A stretch of 64,000 nucleotides of DNA from Sphaerotilus microaerophilus (GTDB taxonomy: Bacteria; Pseudomonadota; Gammaproteobacteria; Burkholderiales; Burkholderiaceae_C). Below, in pieces: positions 18,795 through 27,206 of this stretch. Every line of letters begins with the position of its first letter. The stretch's first letter is position 1. The position numbers and the translations under genes were made by a program. The notes beneath the pieces were generated by a model that saw only the letters and a list, made by a program, of their open reading frames with translations, was not told the DNA's origin and made no database searches. The DNA is taken from the NCBI RefSeq assembly GCF_023734135.1, contig NZ_AP025730.1, positions 3,906,001-3,970,000 of the forward strand. The letters are read 5' to 3'.

Positions 18795-20047
18795 GGAGGA
18801 GCTGGACTGGCGCTGCTACCGCCTCTACGGCCTGCTGCCGGCCAGCGTGGGCGGGGACGAGGTGGAGTACGCCGCGCCGGTGGGGGTGGCGCTGGGTGAG
18901 CGGGCCTTCGAGATCGTGCTGGCGCGCCGCATGGCCGCGGGCAAGGAGCAGACCACCTGGTTCGAGCGCCACGGCTCGACGCCCATCACCGACCTGCCGG
19001 CGCACTGGCCCGAGGCCTACCGCCGCGTGGTGCAGCGGCGCATCGAGCTGATCGAGAGCGACCGCAACCTCGGCCTGATCGAGCGCCCCGAGTACAAGCG
19101 CCGCTGGAACAGCCCCAGCTGGCAGGAGCTGGAGCAGGCCGCCCTGCGCGAGTGGCTGCTCGACCGCCTGGAGGCCCCGGCGCTGTGGCCCGCCAGCGCC
19201 GACCAGCCGCCGCAGCTCACCAGCACGCGCCGCCTGGCCGACGCGGTGGCGCAGGACCCGGCGTTCATGCAGATCGCGGAACTCTATGCGGGCCAGGCCG
19301 GCTTCGACGTCCAGCGCCTGGTGGCCGAGCTGGTCAGCGCCGAGAGCGTGCCCTTCCTGCCCGTGCTGCGCTACACCGACACCGGCCTGCGCAAGCGCGC
19401 CCAGTGGCAGGCCACCTGGGCGCTGCAGCGCCAGGAGGACGCCATCGACGCCAAGGTCATCGCCGACAACGCCGACGCCTGGCGCGCCGAGCTCACCGAG
19501 CAGGCCCGCCAGCAGTTCGGCAGCGCCACCTTGGCCGACGCGCAAGCCTGGATAGCCCAGCAGCTGGCCGCCGAAATCGCCCGCCAGCAGGCCGAGGACA
19601 AGGCCCAGAAGATCGGCCCCATCCCCGTGCCGCCCAAGTACCAGAGCAAGGAGTTCTTGAAGGCCGACCTCTGGCGCCTGCGCGGCGGCCTGGACGTGCC
19701 CAAGGAGCGCTGGGTCAGCTACCCCGGCTCCGAGCGCGGCGCCGACGGCAGCACGCCGCTCGCCTGGGCCGGCTGGAACCCCCTGCAGCAGGCCACGGCC
19801 CTGGCCAGCTACCTGCTGGAGATGAAGGACAACGAAGGCTGGGAGCCCGAGCGCCTGCAGCCCCTGCTGGCCGGCCTGGACGAACTCGTGCCCTGGCTGC
19901 AGCAGTGGCACAACGACCCCGACCCCGCCTTCGACGGCGAGCGCATGGGCGACACCTACGCCGGCTTCATCGCCGACCAGGCGCGTGAGCTGGGGTTCAC
20001 GCTGGAGGACTTGCGGGCGTGGCGGCCGGTGGCGGCGGTGAAGCGGC

Positions 20048-20055
20048 GGGGGGGG
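20048..20055 (+). repeat. G8 tract at the 3' end of pglX
   Basis: Eight consecutive G lie seven codons before the pglX stop. One inserted G would put pglX in frame with the downstream gene through its start codon at 20073, giving a fusion. The phase variation of Streptomyces Pgl is known to come from a G-tract in pglX, but there it is internal. Confidence 0.8.
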
Positions 20056-20072
20056 AGGCCGAGGAAGGGAGC

Positions 20073-20510
20073 ATGAGCATGGCAAAACGACCGGTCGACT
20101 ACACCGCGAGCTGCCGGCGCCACTGGCAGGATGCAAACACCCTGCTGGAGCGAAATGCCCGCCCGAATGCCGGCCAGCTGATCGGCCTGAGTGTGGAGTG
20201 CGGGCTGAAGGCAGTGCTCATCATTCGCCGCAGTGTCGAGGTGGCGGCCGATGGCAGCATCCGAGAAGACCTCCAGACCCATTTGCCGCGCATCGCCCAG
20301 CAAGCCCTGGAGATGACCACACTGGCCGATAGTCGGGCAGGCAGCGGGTTGCGCGCCGCCGTGCCCAGCCTGGGCAAGATGCATGATTGGCAAGTTGAGC
20401 ACCGCTACTGGCGCCCAAGCGAGGTGCCATTGGACTCCTTGCCTCACTGGCAAGCGGCAGCACGCGAAATGCTGAACTACTTGGACAACGTGATTTCTGG
20501 AGACCTGTGA
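20073..20510 (+). CDS. HEPN-like small protein of the pglX-linked trio
   Basis: The 145-residue helical protein has HWQDANTLLERN followed by AGQLIGLSVECGLKAVLI, the pattern of HEPN-like domains (H-x2-DA-x2-LL, then A-x-E-x2-LK). A later IREDLQTHL segment offers an R-x5-H motif, within the R-x4-6-H form of HEPN nucleases. HEPN proteins in defence and toxin loci are often RNases, but this domain also exists in non-catalytic forms, so the activity is unknown. The ATG at 20073 overlaps the pglX stop; ATG 20079 is an alternative. Its stop overlaps the next start, so the trio and pglX are translationally coupled. Confidence 0.6.
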   Translation: MSMAKRPVDYTASCRRHWQDANTLLERNARPNAGQLIGLSVECGLKAVLIIRRSVEVAADGSIREDLQTHLPRIAQQALEMTTLADSRAGSGLRAAVPSLGKMHDWQVEHRYWRPSEVPLDSLPHWQAAAREMLNYLDNVISGDL

Positions 20511-21868
20511 TGACACCGCTGCGATTCAACGACGCGTTGCGACGGGCAGCAGCGGCCACTCGCAACGATGCGCTGCCCGCGCAGCCACCGGTGCGGATCA
20601 TTCGCGACATCTACGGTCGGCTGCGCTTTGCCATCAATGCAGGGGAGGCCGACTATCCGGCCGAGGCCCGCAGCAGCCTGGAAGCAGCCCAGCAGACGCT
20701 GGGCGCGTACTCAGGCGGGGACGAGCTCCTGTTTCGCGACAGCTTCGCTGACCCGGACCGCATCTTCAACAGCAGCGACTGGCACACCACGGTGGTCGCC
20801 ATGGGTGTCGATGAGGATGGGAACTCGCTGGGCGAGGTCGATGTGATGCTGCTGGACCGGCAGATCACCGGCCAAGACTGGATTCGCACCACCCGTGCCC
20901 CACGGCCTGACAGTGCGCCCCCTCGCGTGGTGTTTTACGGGCTCAAGGGGGGCGTGGGCCGGTCCACTGCGCTGTGCATGCTGGCCTACAGCCTGGCCCG
21001 GGAGGGCAAACGGGTGCTGTTGCTGGACTTCGACCTGGAGTCACCGGGCTTGTCCGGGCTGCTGCTGCCCTCCGACCGGGTGGCCGGCTTCGGGCTGGTG
21101 GACTGGTTCATCGAGGACGCGGTGCAGCGCGACGATTCGGTGCTGCTCGATCTGGTGTCGGACAGCCCGCTGGCCGAGCTGACGCGCGGCCAGATCCGGG
21201 TGGCTGCCGCGATGGGCCAGGGCGAAAACGCCTATCTGGCCAAGCTGGCGCGGGTCTACGCCGACGTGCCGAGCCCCACCGGCCCGGAGCGGTTTGCCCA
21301 GCGCATGGCACGCCTGGTGGCAGCGCTGGAAGCGCAGGAGCGCCCGGACATCGTGCTGATCGACAGCCGTGCCGGCCTGCATGACCTGGCGGCAATCTCG
21401 ATTGCCGGTCTGGCGGATTTGGCGCTGCTGTTCGCCACCGACAGCGAACAGAACTGGCAAGGCTACCGGCAGCTCTTCGAGCATTGGCGGCAGCGGCCCG
21501 AGGTGCTGCGCGGTGTGCGCGAGCGACTGTGGATGGTGCGAGCGATGTTCCCGGAGTCGGATCAAGAAGCACGCTTTCAGCGCTTCCTGGAGCGCTCTTA
21601 TGACCTGTTTGCCGACCACCTCTACGACGAGATCCAACCGACACGAGCGGACGATGAACCGCCTGATGCTGGAGCGAGTGAGCCATTCTCCTTCCCAATG
21701 GACAGCGACGCCGCGCCCCACTTTCCGTGGACGGTGCGCTGGAGTCCACGGTTCGTGGAGTTCGACGCCCTGTCACTGCGCAACCGAGGCGGGGTGGACG
21801 ACACCGACATCGACCTGGCGTTCGGCCCGTTCGTGGAGCGTGTCAAGGAATCTATTTTCGGAGAATGA
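20510..21868 (+). CDS. ParA/MinD-like ATPase of the pglX-linked trio
   Basis: The 452-residue protein has an unassigned N-terminal domain (about 1-130) followed by a ParA/MinD-type ATPase. The deviant Walker A is YGLKGGVGRSTAL at about 146-153, LLDFDLESPG follows at 171-179, and IVLIDSRAGLHDLAAI is the switch II-like segment. Such ATPases form nucleotide-dependent dimers that can act as molecular switches. The C-terminal part, after 345, is not assigned. The ATG at 20510 overlaps the previous stop (TGATG); a GTG at 20507 is also possible. The gene is not a standard BREX component. Its function is unknown. Confidence 0.75.
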   Translation: MTPLRFNDALRRAAAATRNDALPAQPPVRIIRDIYGRLRFAINAGEADYPAEARSSLEAAQQTLGAYSGGDELLFRDSFADPDRIFNSSDWHTTVVAMGVDEDGNSLGEVDVMLLDRQITGQDWIRTTRAPRPDSAPPRVVFYGLKGGVGRSTALCMLAYSLAREGKRVLLLDFDLESPGLSGLLLPSDRVAGFGLVDWFIEDAVQRDDSVLLDLVSDSPLAELTRGQIRVAAAMGQGENAYLAKLARVYADVPSPTGPERFAQRMARLVAALEAQERPDIVLIDSRAGLHDLAAISIAGLADLALLFATDSEQNWQGYRQLFEHWRQRPEVLRGVRERLWMVRAMFPESDQEARFQRFLERSYDLFADHLYDEIQPTRADDEPPDAGASEPFSFPMDSDAAPHFPWTVRWSPRFVEFDALSLRNRGGVDDTDIDLAFGPFVERVKESIFGE

Positions 21869-23376
21869 CTGTGGATTTGACGAGAACCGACGTCACAAGG
21901 TTGCGAGCTGCAGTCTCAGAGGGTTTGCCTGCAATCGATCAAGCTGGCGCCGCTGTGGAACAGGGGCCTGCCATGACCTATGTGCCTCCGGCCCATGCAC
22001 AGGCGCTGGATGCAGATCGCTGCATCGTTGAGGGCATTCGCGGTGCCGGCAAGAGTTTCTGGTGGGCAGCGCTGAACTCCGAGCCCCATCGCAGGCACAT
22101 CGCACGGGCATTCCCCGACGCCCACCTGAGCGATGCCATCATCGTCAAGCAGGGCTTCGGGGCGGCGTCAGGTTCGTTGGACGCGCCCAGCCAAGATGTG
22201 CTTGCCGCCCTGCTTGCGAAACGATTCACTCCACGAACTATTTGGCGGGCTGTCGTGGCGCGCCAACTGGATTTTCAGAAACCGTTTCCTCGCATCGGCG
22301 CACGGGGCATCGAACCCTGGGAAGCCCGGACCGCCTGGGTAAGAGACAACCCAGAGTCCTTTGACGAGATGTTGATGGCCTGCGACAGAGGATTATCCGA
22401 GCGTACTCAAAGAATACTGATCCTTTTTGACGCGCTGGATCGCTTGGCAGAAACCTGGCAAGAAATCAGGCCCTTGGCCAAGGGCCTTTTTCAGGTAACT
22501 CAGGACCTACGCTCAACCCGAAACATCCGGTTGAAGCTGTTCGTGCGGCCCGACATGTTGGAAGACAAGATGATCACGGGCTTTCCAGACGCTTCGAAGC
22601 TGCTGGGCCGACGTGCAAGCCTGACTTGGCGCAAGGTAGATCTGTACGCGTTGTTCTTTCAATGCGCAGGGAATGCATCCACAGGTGGGACAGTATTTCG
22701 GAAGCTTTCGGGTGACATATTGGGTAACCGCAGATGGTCACAGACCGATGGGATCTGGACATTGCCCGCTGACCTGCGCAGCGACGAAAAGGTACAAGAA
22801 AAGGTGTTTGAGGCGATCGCAGGCACGGTCATGTCGGCTTCCCCCACCGGACTGAAGCGGGGCAAGCCTTACAAGTGGGTGGTCAACCACCTGCAGGACG
22901 GTCGCGATCAGGTCAGCCCCCGCAGCTTCTGCGAGGCGCTGCGACTGGCTGCGCAGCGCTCGCGCGACGACTTCGAAGACTCTGACCTGCCGCTGCACTA
23001 CAAGGCGCTGCAAGCGGGTGTTCAGGCGGCCTCGAGAGTGCGCGTTGATGAACTGGTCAACGAGGACTATCCGTGGATTCAGCTGGTGATGGACCCGCTG
23101 CACGGCAACCTGTCGGTTCCTTGCCCGCCGCAGGACATCATGAACTTGTGGCTGCAAGGGGGCGTGATCGACTCTCTAACCGAGCACCTGAACTCGGGTG
23201 GCGCAGCGGTGAAGCTACCGCCGCAGCACTTGGATGAACGTGAAGAAGGAGTGCTGCGGGACCTGACCGAACTGGGACTTATGCAGACCTTGTCGGATGG
23301 TCGCATTCAGATGCCGGATGTCTACCGAATCGCCTTCGGGCTGGGACGTCGGGGTGGGGTCAAGCCTCTGAAATAG
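21865..23376 (+). CDS. P-loop ATPase of the pglX-linked trio
   Basis: The 503-residue protein has Walker A GIRGAGKS at 57-64 and a Walker B-like ILFDALDRL with Asp189 and Asp192, a form common in STAND/KAP-type ATPases. The C-terminal third, ending with LDEREEGVLRDLTELGLMQ, resembles a winged helix. The stretch 22330-22800 is somewhat richer in A and T than its neighbours. The ATG at 21865 overlaps the ParA-like gene's stop (ATGA). With the HEPN-like and ParA-like genes it forms a coupled trio downstream of pglX. I do not recognise it as a named defence family; a sensor or motor role is inferred. Confidence 0.7.
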   Translation: MTVDLTRTDVTRLRAAVSEGLPAIDQAGAAVEQGPAMTYVPPAHAQALDADRCIVEGIRGAGKSFWWAALNSEPHRRHIARAFPDAHLSDAIIVKQGFGAASGSLDAPSQDVLAALLAKRFTPRTIWRAVVARQLDFQKPFPRIGARGIEPWEARTAWVRDNPESFDEMLMACDRGLSERTQRILILFDALDRLAETWQEIRPLAKGLFQVTQDLRSTRNIRLKLFVRPDMLEDKMITGFPDASKLLGRRASLTWRKVDLYALFFQCAGNASTGGTVFRKLSGDILGNRRWSQTDGIWTLPADLRSDEKVQEKVFEAIAGTVMSASPTGLKRGKPYKWVVNHLQDGRDQVSPRSFCEALRLAAQRSRDDFEDSDLPLHYKALQAGVQAASRVRVDELVNEDYPWIQLVMDPLHGNLSVPCPPQDIMNLWLQGGVIDSLTEHLNSGGAAVKLPPQHLDEREEGVLRDLTELGLMQTLSDGRIQMPDVYRIAFGLGRRGGVKPLK

Positions 23377-23500
23377 AGATAGAGCGCGGTGCGCATGATG
23401 GGTTCGAGGCCTGCGGCGGCACACCGTATCAGAAAACATCGCCACCTCGATGAAAACAACGAAATGTTGAGGGCGATATCAAGAAAATGAGGTGTCGGCA

Positions 23501-25057
23501 GTGATCGGCTACGAATGGCTGCTGGAGCACATCACGCTGAGGATGCCCCCAGTGCTTCGACCCGCTCAGGTGCGCCCGGTCACCCGCATCGAGCGCATGG
23601 CGGACGTGCTGGCGGTGCCCCGCCACGTGGCGCCGGCCGAGGGTGCGTCGCTGCTGGACCAAGTGCTCTTCGCGCTCAAGCACGAGGAGATGCAGTTGGC
23701 CATCCTGGTCGAGGCCCTCAGGCTGGTGACGGCCGAGGAACTCGGCGCAGCGCTTGCGGCCCAGCGCACCGGCAGCTACCTGCGCCGCGCCGCCTTTCTC
23801 TGGGAGAAGGCGCATGGCCGCGAGCTGCCGCTGCCCTGGGACACCACCGGCGGCAATTACATCGACCTGTTCGACAGCGCCAGCCACTACGTCGGTCCCG
23901 TGTGGGAGCGCAGCCCGCGACTGCGCGTGAACTTCAACGGCATCGGGCCCTTTGACTACTGCCCCGTGGTGCGGCGCGATGAAGCGCTGGAGCGGCGCGG
24001 CCAGCAGGTGCTGGAGCGGCTGCGCGCCTGGGCCGACGATGCAGGCAACCGCAGCACGCTCGACCGGGTGCTGAGCTGGGCCTACCTGTCGGAAACGCGG
24101 GACTCCTTCGCCATCGAGAACGAATCGCCCTCGCCGGACAAGGAGCGGGCCTTCCTCGGCGCGCTGGCCCAGTTGGCCGAGCACCAACCCGTGACCGAGG
24201 ACTACCTGGTCAGGCTGCAGAACACGGTCATCACCAGCGCGCTGCGCATGGAGGTGGCGTTCCGCGACCAGCAGAACTGGCTGCAGCGCGGCGGCCACGG
24301 GGCGCTCGCGGTGCGCTACATCCCGCCGCCGCCCGGCGACCTGCCGGCCTTGATGGACGGCTGGATGGCCATGGCCAACAGCCGCGAGGGCGATGTGCCG
24401 CCCTTCGTGCGCGCGGCGCTGGTGAGCTTCGGCTTTGTCTTCCTGCACCCGTTCATGGACGGGAACGGCCGCCTGTCGCGCCTGCTGGCCCACCACAGCC
24501 TGAACCTGCAGCAGGTGCTGCCACTGGTCGGCGGGCAGCCGACGCTGCTGCCGCTGTCGGTGGCCATGAAGCGGCACGAGGCCGAGTACCTGGCGGCGCT
24601 GGAGGCCTTCAGCCGCCCGGCGCGCGGCCTGTGGGATGTGACCTGCCTGGCCGACAACACCTTCGCCTTCGACTTCCGCTCCTCGGCCAGCGCCTACGCC
24701 CACTGGAACGGCGAGGCCGCCGCGCGCTTCATCACCGACTGCGCCGAGCAGGCGCTGGCGCAGTCGCTGATCGAGGAAACACAGTTCATCCAGGCCTACG
24801 ACCAGGCCTTCGACCGCATCGACCGCGAGTTCGACCTGCCCAACCGCACCATCAACCTGCTGATCCAGTGGATCCGCCAGAACGGTGGGCGCATGCCGGC
24901 ACGCCGCCGCACGGCCGCGGAGCTGGCACTGGTGCCGCCGGCACACATCGACCGCATCGAGGCCATCGTGGCAGAGTGCTTCCGGCCACCCGCCGCCGAA
25001 CCTGGCACGGCAACCGACACCGACGCCGACACCGACACACAGGCCGGCGCAGCCTGA
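23501..25057 (+). CDS. Fic-family protein
   Basis: The 518-residue protein carries the Fic motif HPFMDGNGR at 316-324. Fic proteins modify other proteins, usually by AMPylation, via the His of this motif. An upstream SFAIEN at 202-207 fits the inhibitory helix consensus (S/T)-x3-E-(G/N), so this is an auto-inhibited class II type. The C-terminal region looks like a winged helix. GAGG at 23489-23492 supports the GTG at 23501 over a GTG at 23492. It is separated by 115-124 bp from the trio, so it may have its own promoter. Its last residues (TQAGAA) are the same as those of the TOPRIM-like gene, because of a shared repeat. Confidence 0.88.
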   Translation: MIGYEWLLEHITLRMPPVLRPAQVRPVTRIERMADVLAVPRHVAPAEGASLLDQVLFALKHEEMQLAILVEALRLVTAEELGAALAAQRTGSYLRRAAFLWEKAHGRELPLPWDTTGGNYIDLFDSASHYVGPVWERSPRLRVNFNGIGPFDYCPVVRRDEALERRGQQVLERLRAWADDAGNRSTLDRVLSWAYLSETRDSFAIENESPSPDKERAFLGALAQLAEHQPVTEDYLVRLQNTVITSALRMEVAFRDQQNWLQRGGHGALAVRYIPPPPGDLPALMDGWMAMANSREGDVPPFVRAALVSFGFVFLHPFMDGNGRLSRLLAHHSLNLQQVLPLVGGQPTLLPLSVAMKRHEAEYLAALEAFSRPARGLWDVTCLADNTFAFDFRSSASAYAHWNGEAAARFITDCAEQALAQSLIEETQFIQAYDQAFDRIDREFDLPNRTINLLIQWIRQNGGRMPARRRTAAELALVPPAHIDRIEAIVAECFRPPAAEPGTATDTDADTDTQAGAA

Positions 25058-25091
25058 GGGAGAAGCACCGCATGCCATTCATCCGAGACCT
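25037..25091 (+). repeat. 55-bp direct repeat, left copy
   Basis: This repeat covers the fic stop region and the first seven codons of a pglY-like start. It matches 27152-27206 except for a block of six bases (25065-25070) between a 28-bp and a 21-bp identical part. The pair flanks an ATPase/TOPRIM cassette. Confidence 0.92.
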
Positions 25092-25161
25092 GAAGCCCAC
25101 TCCAGAATGGAGGCAGCTCCAGTGCCACGCCGCGCTGCTGGCGCAGAAGGACGCCCCATGA
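25072..25161 (+). pseudogene. Relic of the pglY 5' end, 29 codons
   Basis: The small frame begins MPFIRDL, the same as PglY, then diverges and ends at a TGA overlapping the ATPase start at 25158. It may be a leftover from the event that placed the cassette here, and could act as a coupling leader for the ATPase gene. Confidence 0.6.
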
Positions 25162-26411
25162 TCCGCAGCTTCTACATCGACAACTTCAAGTCGCTCGTCA
25201 ACTTCCGCCTGCCGCCGGCGCCCCATGCGCTCGGGCCGTTCGTCTGCCTCGTCGGCCTGAACGGGGCCGGCAAGTCGACGGTGCTGCAGGCACTGGACTT
25301 TGTGGCGCATCTGGCCAGCGGCGACATCAAGGCTTGGCTCGAGCGGCGTGAATGGCGTGCTGCAGACATTGCAAGCAGATTCCTGAAGCGACAGCTGATT
25401 CATTTCAAACTGGAGTTGGAGGCTGCGCCGATCGGCGTCATCACATGGGAGGGGCAGTTCAATACAAAGCTCCTGCGCTGCACCAGTGAATCGGTCTCTG
25501 TCGGTGGCGAGGCCGTGCTGCGCATCAGCGAGCAGAAGCTATTCGCACGGATGCTTCCGCCAAAGCCATCGGTGCCGGCGCTCACTCGTATCTACGAGCT
25601 TCCCGGGCTGCAATACGAGGGCTCGACCCTTTCACTGCTGAAGGCAGGGCAATGGGATTGGGCGATCGAGGTACTTCGGGAGAGCTTGTACGAGCTGAAA
25701 TCGCTCGACATGTTGTCCCCGCATGCCATGCGTCGCCGCGCCAAGGAAGGAAGTGACATCGGCTATGGAGGGGAGCGCCTGTCGGCTTATCTGCACGGCA
25801 TGCGAAAGGAAGAAAAGGAAAGGCTTCTAGCTGCCGCCCGTGTCTTCTACCCTCAACTCGATAGCCTGACCACGCGGGCTGTGCAGGCTGGTTGGAAAGA
25901 TCTGTCGATCGACGAACACTATTTGGATGCGGCCGGCAAACCGGTGCAGACGCCTTCCAGGCACGTCAATGACGGCCTACTGCGAACGTTGGCGGTTCTG
26001 GCCCAAAGTCAGTTGGGGGGGCACCTCAGCGGATTGCAGATTGCCGGGGTGATTGACACGGATGCTCCAGTGGCGAGCGTGCTGTTTGATGAGATCGAGA
26101 ATGGCATCAATCCAGAGTTGGTACAGAAGCTGGTTGACCATCTGCTCCACGCCGGCCCGCAGGTCATCGTCACCACCCACAGCCCGCTGATCCTGAACTA
26201 CCTGCCCGACGACGTCGCGCGGCAGGCGGTGATGCTGCTGTACCGCAACGAGCAGGGGCACACCCAGGCCGCGCGCCTGTTCGACCTGCCGTCCATGCAG
26301 GACAAGCTGGGTCTGCTGGGGCCGGGCGAGGCCTACGTTGACACGGACCTCAGCGCGCTGCCCATCGAGGCTCAGCGGCTGGCGCAGCAACCGTTGGAGG
26401 CATCTGCGTGA
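25158..26411 (+). CDS. OLD-like AAA ATPase of the ATPase/TOPRIM cassette
   Basis: The 417-residue protein is an ABC/SMC-type AAA_21 ATPase. Walker A GLNGAGKST is at 33-41, Walker B SVLFDEIENG at Asp311-Glu312 and the H-loop THSP at His341. Such ATPases partner nucleases in OLD, PARIS and similar defence systems, sensing invasion and activating the partner. The middle, about 25365-26120, is richer in A and T than the ends, which fits exchange of the sensing part. The start overlaps the relic's stop and its end overlaps the next start (26408), so the two cassette genes are coupled. Confidence 0.83.
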   Translation: MIRSFYIDNFKSLVNFRLPPAPHALGPFVCLVGLNGAGKSTVLQALDFVAHLASGDIKAWLERREWRAADIASRFLKRQLIHFKLELEAAPIGVITWEGQFNTKLLRCTSESVSVGGEAVLRISEQKLFARMLPPKPSVPALTRIYELPGLQYEGSTLSLLKAGQWDWAIEVLRESLYELKSLDMLSPHAMRRRAKEGSDIGYGGERLSAYLHGMRKEEKERLLAAARVFYPQLDSLTTRAVQAGWKDLSIDEHYLDAAGKPVQTPSRHVNDGLLRTLAVLAQSQLGGHLSGLQIAGVIDTDAPVASVLFDEIENGINPELVQKLVDHLLHAGPQVIVTTHSPLILNYLPDDVARQAVMLLYRNEQGHTQAARLFDLPSMQDKLGLLGPGEAYVDTDLSALPIEAQRLAQQPLEASA

Positions 26412-27172
26412 AGCTGATGCTGTCTGGGGAGGGACCGACTGACCTGGGCGTCATGCGGCCAGAAGCGGGTGGCACCCGGTTTGTGCCCGGTCCGATGGCC
26501 TGGATCGTCGACCGGCTCGCTGAAAACCGGTTGGGCTATTCATTGTTGGAGTTGGCCGAAGCGGGGGGCGACGCACTTCGCGTCGTGCACAAGACAGAAC
26601 TGGCACAGCACGCCCGCAGTGGGCCGACGCTGCTGCCCGGTCTGAAGCGAGGCAAGGGCACGGCCTTCTACTTCCGCAATGCCCAAGTGCTGGGCCGCCT
26701 GGCGCAGACGCAGCAGGCCGAGTCAGGAGAGCCCGTGCTGGCGGTGCTGTTCCGCGATGGCGATGGAACCCGTTCGGTGCCGTCACATGAATGGCAAGAC
26801 AAGTTCGATTCGATGGTCAACGGTTTCAAGCAGGCCGGGTTCGACGCGGGCGTACCGATGGTGCCGCGGCCCAAGTCGGAAGCCTGGTTGCTGTGCGGAC
26901 TCAAGACACAGCCGTATCAGCACTGCGGCGAGCTGGAAGACGCACCCGGCAACGACGGCAGCCCGCACAACCTCAAGAACAGGCTGAAGGCGCTGAACGG
27001 TGGCATCGAACCAAGTGCGGACGTGCAGGCCGGCTGGATACGCGACGGAACGGTTGACCCGCGGCGCATTGATATGCCCAGTTTCGAAGCATTCCGGCGT
27101 GAACTGGACCGTGCCTGCGGCGCGGCATTGACCCGCAACACCAACGATAGGACACAGGCCGGCGCAGCCTGA
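26408..27172 (+). CDS. TOPRIM-like (DUF4276-type) protein of the cassette
   Basis: The 254-residue protein shows TOPRIM-type motifs: an early SGEGPTD with Glu8, and VLFRDGDGT with Asp117 and Asp119, as in DUF4276 proteins. PKSEAWLL is another typical segment. In related pairs this fold is a nuclease or toxin controlled by the ATPase; such a role is inferred here. It is coupled with the ATPase by a 4-bp overlap. Its last residues DRTQAGAA lie inside the 55-bp repeat and thus equal the fic end, so its natural C-terminus may have been replaced by the repeat. Confidence 0.65.
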   Translation: MKLMLSGEGPTDLGVMRPEAGGTRFVPGPMAWIVDRLAENRLGYSLLELAEAGGDALRVVHKTELAQHARSGPTLLPGLKRGKGTAFYFRNAQVLGRLAQTQQAESGEPVLAVLFRDGDGTRSVPSHEWQDKFDSMVNGFKQAGFDAGVPMVPRPKSEAWLLCGLKTQPYQHCGELEDAPGNDGSPHNLKNRLKALNGGIEPSADVQAGWIRDGTVDPRRIDMPSFEAFRRELDRACGAALTRNTNDRTQAGAA

Positions 27173-27206
27173 GGGAGAACGACAACATGCCATTCATCCG
27201 AGACCT
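27152..27206 (+). repeat. 55-bp direct repeat, right copy
   Basis: This is the partner of 25037-25091. It spans the end of the TOPRIM-like gene and the first seven codons of pglY. Recombination between both copies would remove the cassette and leave an intact fic-pglY junction. Confidence 0.92.

Larger units (their letters stand above)
18770..20076 (+). pseudogene. pglX: PglX, C-terminal part (after the IS)
   Basis: This carries the last codons of pglX, beginning in the right target duplication (LRRQMIAG) and continuing GQEELDWRCYRLYGLLP. Together with 14342-16866 it gives a 1268-residue protein, the usual PglX size. It corresponds to the region after the methyltransferase core, with many charged helices and IGPIPVPPKYQSKEFLKADLWRLRGGLDVPKERW. 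Translation could only start inside, for example at ATG 18781, and would lack all catalytic motifs. The last codons contain a run of eight G (20048-20055). The stop overlaps the next start (ATGA). Confidence 0.9.
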
